Positions 58,762 to 64,000 of a stretch of 64,000 nucleotides of DNA are shown piece after piece; within the stretch, counting starts at the first letter, position 1, and each line of letters begins with the position of its first letter. This DNA is from Bacteroidota bacterium. Lineage in GTDB: Bacteria; Bacteroidota; Bacteroidia; Palsa-948. The stretch lies in NCBI GenBank assembly GCA_016213405.1, contig JACRAM010000049.1, positions 1 through 64,000 of the forward strand, given 5' to 3'. The position numbers were made by a program, and so were the translations under genes. Below the pieces are notes generated by a model. That model did not search any database and had not been told where the DNA came from. It saw only the letters and a list, made by a program, of their open reading frames with translations.

Positions 58762-60057
58762 TTAATACAGATGTTTTACTGAACCGAATCCGATGGCATC
58801 TTTGTAAACTTCCACTTCATGCAGTTCAGCGGCTTTCTGGATGCTGTCGTTTCCGAATTTGTTTTTTATATCGTACATAGTTTTTCTCAAATGGTGCTGC
58901 TGAACATTGTTTTCAAACATATCGTATTGCAGCGCGCAGTCAGGGATAAAGTTAAAAACATTCACGCCCATCATGCTCATCTGCGTGTTGATGACGGGTT
59001 CGCAGTGATTGGCTTTCTGAAAATGTTCCATGCGGTTTTTTATAAGCAGAACCATTTTCATGGCATCCTGAACAGGATTTTTGTCGCAGTTAAAACTCTC
59101 TTTGTAATAAACACCATTCTCATACCGGGCAGTGAACATCACATCTTTCGCATACACTTCCTGCTTCACCATTCTTTTTTCAAGCGTGGTGCAGAGCGAT
59201 ACGAGCAAGTCATCCAGCATTTTCACATTTTTTCGCTGCGAGGCGGATATCTGCCTCATCGCCTGCATGCTTTTGTAATCGTGGGTTGAAAAATCAACTT
59301 CAGAAAAATTAAGGCGGTAGTGCCAGTAAATCCCGACAATGCTGTTGCAGGCGGTTTTTAATTTTTCAACAGGCATGTGGCGCAGCTGAAGCGGTGTATG
59401 TATTCCGGCAAGTTTCAGTTTCATTGCCATGGCTTTGGCGATGCCGGGCAAATCGGTCAAGGTAAGTTTGCTCAGCACTTCGTCAATGTTATCAGGAGAA
59501 ATCACTGTCAGTCCATCAGGTTTCTGAATATCAGAACCCAGTTTTGCAAGGAAAGCGTTTGGAGCAATTCCGATGGAGCATTTCATATAATCCCCTACTT
59601 CATTTCTAATGTCTTCCTTAATTTGCTTTGCCACTTGAACCAAATCTTTATGGACTAATTTGTAAGAACTAAAATTTATCACCGCCTCGTCAATGCTTTT
59701 CGGAATCACTTCTTCAGAATATTTTTTCAAAACCTTCATTATCTGCTTATGAAATTCACGGTAGCGGTTGGGGTGTGTTTCAAGAGGAATTAATTCAGGG
59801 CAAATCTTCATCGCTTCGTTCAGGCGTACTCCGAGTTTGATCCCTTTTTTCTTTGCTTCAATGGAAGGCGCAATCACGCAACCGTATTTTCCGGTATAAA
59901 CACACACCGCAACGGGGCGGTTCCGCAGATAAAAATTCACCTGTTGTTCGCAGGTTGCAAAAAAAGAATTCATATCCACAAACATGATGTTCGGGGTTAA
60001 ATCTTTTTTAATATGATTTTGCTGAACCTGCATTATTCGGCTAAGATAGTTATCCAT
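58762..60057 (-). CDS. Y-family DNA polymerase (DinB/UmuC type)
   Basis: A 431-residue translesion DNA polymerase. The palm motif FVDMNSFFATCEQQ carries the first catalytic Asp. SIDEAVINFSSYKL carries the second Asp and Glu, and the helix-hairpin-helix region is DLPGIAKAMAMKLKLAG. GVRLNEAMKICPELI is typical of the family. The C-terminal little-finger region ends VYKDAIGFGSVKHLY. The protein resembles the Bacteroidota branch related to DinB and ImuB-like polymerases; I see no SOS box, and no imuA or dnaE2 nearby. It leads the two-gene unit with the dehydrogenase. Confidence 0.92.
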   Translation of the reverse strand: MDNYLSRIMQVQQNHIKKDLTPNIMFVDMNSFFATCEQQVNFYLRNRPVAVCVYTGKYGCVIAPSIEAKKKGIKLGVRLNEAMKICPELIPLETHPNRYREFHKQIMKVLKKYSEEVIPKSIDEAVINFSSYKLVHKDLVQVAKQIKEDIRNEVGDYMKCSIGIAPNAFLAKLGSDIQKPDGLTVISPDNIDEVLSKLTLTDLPGIAKAMAMKLKLAGIHTPLQLRHMPVEKLKTACNSIVGIYWHYRLNFSEVDFSTHDYKSMQAMRQISASQRKNVKMLDDLLVSLCTTLEKRMVKQEVYAKDVMFTARYENGVYYKESFNCDKNPVQDAMKMVLLIKNRMEHFQKANHCEPVINTQMSMMGVNVFNFIPDCALQYDMFENNVQQHHLRKTMYDIKNKFGNDSIQKAAELHEVEVYKDAIGFGSVKHLY

Positions 60058-60139
60058 CTAAAACCACGTTGTTTTTGAGTTCTTCCCCTATGATAATCAG
60101 ATAAGGGGGTTTCTCCGTTAATAATTTCTTGGGCTAAAC

Positions 60140-60171
60140 TTGCTTATGTCAAGATAAATTCTATATTTTTG
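60140..60171 (+). promoter_or_regulatory. Bacteroidota-type promoter (TTG-N21-TATTTTTG)
   Basis: TTG at 60140-60142 and TATTTTTG at 60164-60171 have a suitable spacing. The -7 box lies 23 bp before the ATG at 60195. Confidence 0.55.
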
Positions 60172-60194
60172 TCGCAAATAAGAAACATATAATA

Positions 60195-60980
60195 ATGAAG
60201 CGTTCATTTTTGTTGGCATCCTTATCAATTTGTTTCCTGTTTTCTCAGGCGGGAACTATTGTTGTTGAAGGAAAATATCAAAACAAAAACATCTATATCC
60301 AAAATGCTTACTCTCAGGCAGGAGTAGGTTTTTGCGCATATGCTGTTTATGTGAATGGAAAATTAACCAACGATGAAGTGAATTCAACTGCATTTGAAAT
60401 CGACCTGTCACAACTGCAGTTAAAATACGGGCAAGATATTACCATAAAAATTTTTCACAGAGATGGATGCACTCCCCCGCGTGTTTTAAATCCGGATGCG
60501 CTGAAACCCATTCCTACGTTTGAAGTAACAGCCATGAAAATGACAAACGATGGACTTATTACCTGGACGGCAAAAAACGAAGGCGGCTCGCTCCCCTATA
60601 TTGTTGAACAGTTCCGCTGGAACAAATGGGTGAATGTGGGAGAAATTCAGGGCGTAGGAACTCCTGGCGAACACGATTATAAATTTTTGGTTACAGCGCT
60701 TCACTCGGGAGAAAATAAATTCCGGCTGAAGCAAGTTGGCTACCAGGCAAAATATTCTGCTGAAGTAAAAATAGTTTCCAGCACTCCCCGGTGCATTTTT
60801 TCCACCTCCAAAAGCAGCAAGCAGATTGATTTCACCTGCGGAACATTGTATGAGGTGTATGATTATTACGGAAGCGTGGTGAAAAAAGGATATGGAACAA
60901 GAGTGGATATTGCCAACCTGCAAAAAGGCGGCTACTATGTTTGCTTTGACAACAGCATTGGCGAGTTGAAAAAGAAATAA
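60195..60980 (+). CDS. Secreted protein of unknown function
   Basis: A 261-residue protein with signal peptide (SFLLASLSICFLFSQAGT). The mature N-terminus (VVEGKYQNKNIYIQNAYSQA, VGFCAYAVYVNGKLTNDEVN) and the middle (TFEVTAMKMTNDGLITWTAK, LPYIVEQFRWNKWVNVGEIQ) form two beta-sandwich-like domains. The C-terminus has CGTLYEVYDYYGSVVKKGYG, like the strand pattern of a sorting domain but not a typical one. I know the pattern as a conserved Bacteroidota secreted family but no function. A promoter is visible upstream and a palindromic element follows the stop directly. Confidence 0.8.
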   Translation: MKRSFLLASLSICFLFSQAGTIVVEGKYQNKNIYIQNAYSQAGVGFCAYAVYVNGKLTNDEVNSTAFEIDLSQLQLKYGQDITIKIFHRDGCTPPRVLNPDALKPIPTFEVTAMKMTNDGLITWTAKNEGGSLPYIVEQFRWNKWVNVGEIQGVGTPGEHDYKFLVTALHSGENKFRLKQVGYQAKYSAEVKIVSSTPRCIFSTSKSSKQIDFTCGTLYEVYDYYGSVVKKGYGTRVDIANLQKGGYYVCFDNSIGELKKK

Positions 60981-61019
60981 GAAGCCCATCCTAAATCCTT
61001 CCCGAAGGGAAGGACTTGT
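60981..61019 (+). repeat. GC-core palindromic element between convergent genes
   Basis: It reads GAAGCCCATCCTAAA then CCTTCCCGAAGGGAAGGACTT, the clearest full-length copy. It starts right after the stop of the secreted protein and lies 5 bp from the NUDIX gene's stop. It could act as a bidirectional terminator. Confidence 0.92.
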
Positions 61020-61024
61020 AGTAC

Positions 61025-61687
61025 TTATCTTTCCGTTACAATTCTTTTTATAATTTCTTCAAGCTCGGCAATTATCATTGCGGTTGCTCCCCAGATTATT
61101 TTTCCGTTGATATGGTAACAGGGAACTTTCATTTTCTTATTTTTCACTTTGATATGTTTGAGGATGGCGCTTTTATTTTTTGGAGAAAGAAATTCTTCTG
61201 CATCGCACTCCAGCAAATCTTCTACTTCAAGGGGCTGAATTTTGAATACAGGTTTTATATGGCAGATGCCAACAAAGGGATGCACCAGATAATTGCTCAC
61301 CGGAATATAAAGCGGTGTTAATGCTCCCAGCAGCGAAACAGATCTTCTGTTTACACCTATTTCTTCTTCCGTTTCTCTGAGAGCTGTTTCAGATAAATCT
61401 ATATCAGAGTCATCATACCCGCCTCCGGGAAAAGAAACCTGCCCGGCATGATTGCCCCCCTCATTTTCCGGGCGAAGAATCAGCACTGTTTTAGGAGAAA
61501 ATTTTCTTACATCGGGATAGAGCAAAATAAGAACTGCGCTTTTTTTAGGAACAACGTTTTCTTTCAAATATTCACCAGGCGGAGTTCTGCCAAGTGGAGC
61601 CATTAATTTCTGAGCAGAAAACCCCGGCAAATCCTTTTTTATTTCAGCAGATAATTTTTTTACGAATTCTTCAAACATATCATTCAT
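61025..61687 (-). CDS. NUDIX hydrolase, CoA-pyrophosphatase-like
   Basis: A 220-residue cytoplasmic hydrolase. The NUDIX box is GGGYDDSDIDLSETALRETE followed by EEIGV, preceded by NHAGQVSFPGGG. The upstream block (APLGRTPPGEYLKENVVPKK, AVLILLYPDV) fits the NudL/CoA diphosphatase group, which splits CoA or related nucleotides into 4'-phosphopantetheine and 3',5'-ADP. The alternative is a broad-range nucleotide pyrophosphatase. It is a single gene converging with the secreted protein. Confidence 0.9.
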   Translation of the reverse strand: MNDMFEEFVKKLSAEIKKDLPGFSAQKLMAPLGRTPPGEYLKENVVPKKSAVLILLYPDVRKFSPKTVLILRPENEGGNHAGQVSFPGGGYDDSDIDLSETALRETEEEIGVNRRSVSLLGALTPLYIPVSNYLVHPFVGICHIKPVFKIQPLEVEDLLECDAEEFLSPKNKSAILKHIKVKNKKMKVPCYHINGKIIWGATAMIIAELEEIIKRIVTER

Positions 61688-61785
61688 CTAAAATATTGCT
61701 TTAACCGTCCAACATTATGACCAGTTCGTCAAAAGTTTTGTAACCTATCGGATTTAATCCGTAAAATAATTTAAATGCAGACTCT

Positions 61786-63264
61786 ATGCATCATCATTAC
61801 GCTCTAAAAATAGTTGGATTTTGTCTTCTCTCGCTCGGAATTATTAACTCTCCCATTTGCAGCCATGTTAATGATTCCTCTGCTGATTCAGATTCTCTCA
61901 AAAACGCCATTGATATTCCTCAGATTCTCACCAGAAAAAAATTGGTTGCGCTTACCGACAATAGTTCCACCAGCTATTTTATATATAAAGGAGAGCCGAT
62001 GGGTTATGAATACGAACTGCTTCAATTGTTCGCCAAGAGTCTGAATGTGGAGCTAAAAATCATTATGGCTAAGAATATGAATGAAATTCTTGAGCAGCTA
62101 AGAAAAGGTGAAGCGGATATTGTTTGCGCAAACCTGACAGTGACAGAAGAACGGATGAAAAAAGTTAATTTCTCTGAGCCACTGATTTATACAAGGCAGG
62201 TTCTTGTTCAAAAAAAACCAAAAGGATGGCAGAACATGAATGCAGAAAAGCTCAGCGGGAATCTTGTCCGCACAGCCATTGATTTGTCAGGAAAGAATGT
62301 TTATGTAAGAAAAAGTTCATCCTTCTATTCCCGCCTGGTGAACCTTCAGGAAGAAATAGCTTCAAAAATAAATATCACTGAAGTTCCAGGTGAAATCACA
62401 ACGGAAGAATTAATTGCAATGGTGGCAAGCGGAAAAATACCCTACACCATTGCCGATGAAAATGTGGCCATGGTAAATCAAACCTATTATCCGCAGATAG
62501 ATATAAAAACAGCCATCAGTTTTCCCCAGAAGATTGCCTGGGCTGTAAATAAAAAATCTCCTCTTCTGCTTTCTGAATTAAACAGCTGGATACAAAATCA
62601 GAAAACCACTTCTGACTACGCGGTTCTGTACAACAAATATTTCAGAAATCCTAAAGGCGCTGGGCAAAGAAATGAAAGCCAGTTCTCTTCTTTCGGAGGA
62701 AATAAAATTTCTCCCTACGATGATATGATAATTGCTTACAGCAAAGAAATCGGATGGGACTGGCGCTTGCTTGCTTCGATGATTTATCAGGAATCAAAAT
62801 TCAACCCCAATGCTGAATCGTGGGCTGGCGCCTGCGGGCTCATGCAGATGATTCCTTCCACGGCTGAGATTTACGGAATTGATACCTGCGGGGCAACGCC
62901 TATTCAAAGCATTGATGCAGGAACAAGGCATATCATCAAACTGGATAATTACTGGTCGAAATTAATTTCAAATAAAGAGGAACGGATTAAGTTTATTCTT
63001 GCATCCTACAACGTAGGATTAGGGCATATTATTGACGCAAGAAATCTTGCAAAAAAATTCGGGAAGAACCCTGACTTGTGGTATAATAACGTGGAGAAAT
63101 TCATCCTCCTTAAATCAAAACCGCTGTATTATAACGATCCGGTTGTGCGATGCGGCTATTGCCGTGGCGAAGAGCCCTATAATTATGTCCGCGAAATCCT
63201 TTCAAGGTATGAGCATTATAAAAATGTGATAAATGAAAAAGAACCATTGGTAGCCACTATTTGA
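61786..63264 (+). CDS. MltF-like membrane-bound lytic transglycosylase
   Basis: A 492-residue periplasmic enzyme that cuts peptidoglycan with anhydro-muropeptide release. After the signal sequence, residues about 45-290 form a type 3 solute-binding-like domain (GEPMGYEYELLQLFAKSLNV, GEADIVCANLTVTEERMKKV). The SLT domain follows, with DWRLLASMIYQESKFNPNAE (catalytic Glu in YQES), AGACGLMQMIPSTAEIYGI and FILASYNVGLGHIIDA. The architecture matches MltF. No lipobox Cys follows the signal (SPICSHVND has a Cys that could serve). Confidence 0.93.
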   Translation: MHHHYALKIVGFCLLSLGIINSPICSHVNDSSADSDSLKNAIDIPQILTRKKLVALTDNSSTSYFIYKGEPMGYEYELLQLFAKSLNVELKIIMAKNMNEILEQLRKGEADIVCANLTVTEERMKKVNFSEPLIYTRQVLVQKKPKGWQNMNAEKLSGNLVRTAIDLSGKNVYVRKSSSFYSRLVNLQEEIASKINITEVPGEITTEELIAMVASGKIPYTIADENVAMVNQTYYPQIDIKTAISFPQKIAWAVNKKSPLLLSELNSWIQNQKTTSDYAVLYNKYFRNPKGAGQRNESQFSSFGGNKISPYDDMIIAYSKEIGWDWRLLASMIYQESKFNPNAESWAGACGLMQMIPSTAEIYGIDTCGATPIQSIDAGTRHIIKLDNYWSKLISNKEERIKFILASYNVGLGHIIDARNLAKKFGKNPDLWYNNVEKFILLKSKPLYYNDPVVRCGYCRGEEPYNYVREILSRYEHYKNVINEKEPLVATI

Positions 63265-63408
63265 TGTTTGGAATGTAAGTTGTGAGGGTTTGTCTAACAA
63301 ATTGAGTGAGTCGTCTAAATAATTGATAAATAGAAACCTTTTTAGGCACAATAACGTACAAAAACGAGAAGGCAAATGAAGTCTCAAACGCCAAATAAAC
63401 AACAAACA

Positions 63409-63579
63409 ATGAATCCAGAAAAACTACACGATTTTGTTACTTGGTTAAATGGTCAAGTAGAACATCTCTCCTCGGCAATTAACGAGGCTCATGATGACAG
63501 TAACTTCGGCAGAGAAGCTCAATTTGAAGGTATGCGCGATGCATTCATGCGGTGCCTTAATAAACTGACAAGAGAATAA
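63409..63579 (+). CDS. Small protein (56 aa), third member of the local small family
   Basis: I start at 63409 (MNPEKLHDFVTWLNGQVEHL) because its two local relatives begin at the same position; an ATG at 63376 is also in frame. The rest is SAINEAHDDSNFGREAQFEG followed by MRDAFMRCLNKL. The protein aligns with the one at 41070-41249 and the cytoplasmic head of the membrane protein at 43165-43821. It is soluble and helical. Function unknown; it is likely a partner or adaptor, because in one relative the domain is fused to a membrane anchor. Confidence 0.72.
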   Translation: MNPEKLHDFVTWLNGQVEHLSSAINEAHDDSNFGREAQFEGMRDAFMRCLNKLTRE

Positions 63580-63617
63580 CAGCAGAAGCTAACTGACCAA
63601 AAAATTAAGAAACCCCG

Positions 63618-64000
63618 CTACTTTACGCAAGGCAGTTGGTTAATAAATACATTGGGATTCGCAACAACATATTCTTCATCTTTTTTTGACCAGAAAATTC
63701 TCACCCGTTGCAATTCTTCAGACTGAAGCAATTCCGAGGCATTTTTAGGCAGGTAAGCAAAAGAAGAATACTCTGTAAATTCTTTAGAAAGATCTGTATT
63801 CCCGCTAAATGTTGCACCAAAAGGAAGTTCTACCGCTTTGCCAGACTTCAAAATAAAAACAATCTTATTGCCTTTCTTTATCATTCCGTAGTATTGAAAC
63901 GCATCGTCTGAATGAATGTTAAACCGAAAATAGATGCCTAATATTGAATCCACATTCATACAGCTTAAATACCCTTTGAAAAAATCCTCATTCTTGTACG
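63618..64000 (-). CDS. Uncharacterised protein, N-terminus cut by window edge
   Basis: The stop is at 63618; the frame stays open past the first ATG at 63959 to the end of the window (YKNEDFFKGYLSC upstream of MNVDSI), so the real start is probably outside. The visible 126 or so residues are soluble and alpha/beta (LGIYFRFNIHSDDAFQYYGM, IVFILKSGKAVELPFG, ELQRVRIFWSKKDEEYVVAN). No family recognised. Confidence 0.65.
   Translation of the reverse strand, partial: YKNEDFFKGYLSCMNVDSILGIYFRFNIHSDDAFQYYGMIKKGNKIVFILKSGKAVELPFGATFSGNTDLSKEFTEYSSFAYLPKNASELLQSEELQRVRIFWSKKDEEYVVANPNVFINQLPCVK

Noticed and set aside
63376-63408. Eleven-residue N-terminal extension of the 56-residue protein
   Set aside because: Both relatives begin at the position of ATG 63409; the extension is possible but less supported.
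1-64000. tRNA or rRNA genes
   Set aside because: I saw no tRNA-like cloverleaf with the TTCGA-type loop near a gene end and no rRNA signature; a dedicated search would be needed to exclude them fully.

Overview
The window is AT-rich and comes from a member of the Bacteroidota. The evidence is eight proteins ending in type IX secretion (T9SS) sorting domains (types A and B), a SusC/RagA-like TonB-dependent receptor, promoters of the Bacteroidota type (TAnnTTTG -7 box), a short AMP nucleosidase, and lineage-typical forms of AsnB, bL31 (type B) and DapD. I recognise no tRNA, rRNA, CRISPR array, transposase or prophage. The gene at each edge is cut by the window.

Layout. 1-9.4 kb: four large minus-strand secreted proteins (Ig-like repeat protein, SprB-repeat protein, glycine-rich tail-fibre-like protein, PKD protein). 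9.5-20.8 kb: two paralogous helical-repeat proteins, each divergent from a T9SS cargo gene, then asnB and a giant beta-helix T9SS protein. 20.9-22.0 kb: amn and a cold-shock-like protein. 22.0-28.3 kb: a minus-strand group of lamin-tail-like protein, TonB-dependent receptor and a frameshifted secreted phospholipase D-like protein. 28.7-41 kb: two related T9SS proteins around a housekeeping block (cdaA, BaiN-like flavoprotein, TPR lipoprotein, def, ruvX, dapD). 41.0-43.8 kb: a tight minus-strand run of seven small or membrane proteins that I do not recognise. 44.1-54.4 kb: guaA, a LysM/binding-protein lipid-free secreted protein, a beta-helix lipoprotein, rpmE2, lipoproteins, an LTA-synthase-like sulfatase and a lipid kinase. 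54.4-64 kb: a Met/Cys-rich membrane protein, a broken TPR-adenylate cyclase, 3-hydroxyacyl-CoA dehydrogenase, Y-family polymerase, NUDIX hydrolase, an MltF-like transglycosylase and small hypotheticals.

The most striking content is not a gene. The part from about 34 to 61 kb, with outliers at 4.3, 7.0 and 13.2 kb, carries roughly thirty short palindromic elements. One group has a GC-rich core hairpin (CCCTTCGGG-like) and AGCCC-type ends. A second group has arms made of tandem 7-bp units facing each other across a short loop. Others are simple perfect palindromes. They lie between genes and also inside conserved genes, usually preserving the frame: three in guaA, two sites in the lipid kinase, one in the sulfatase, a pair in the dehydrogenase. 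In four or five secreted proteins an element encodes part of the signal peptide. In the adenylate cyclase one element coincides with a frameshift. This resembles the Rickettsia palindromic elements in behaviour, but the sequences differ and I know of no description of this family in Bacteroidota.
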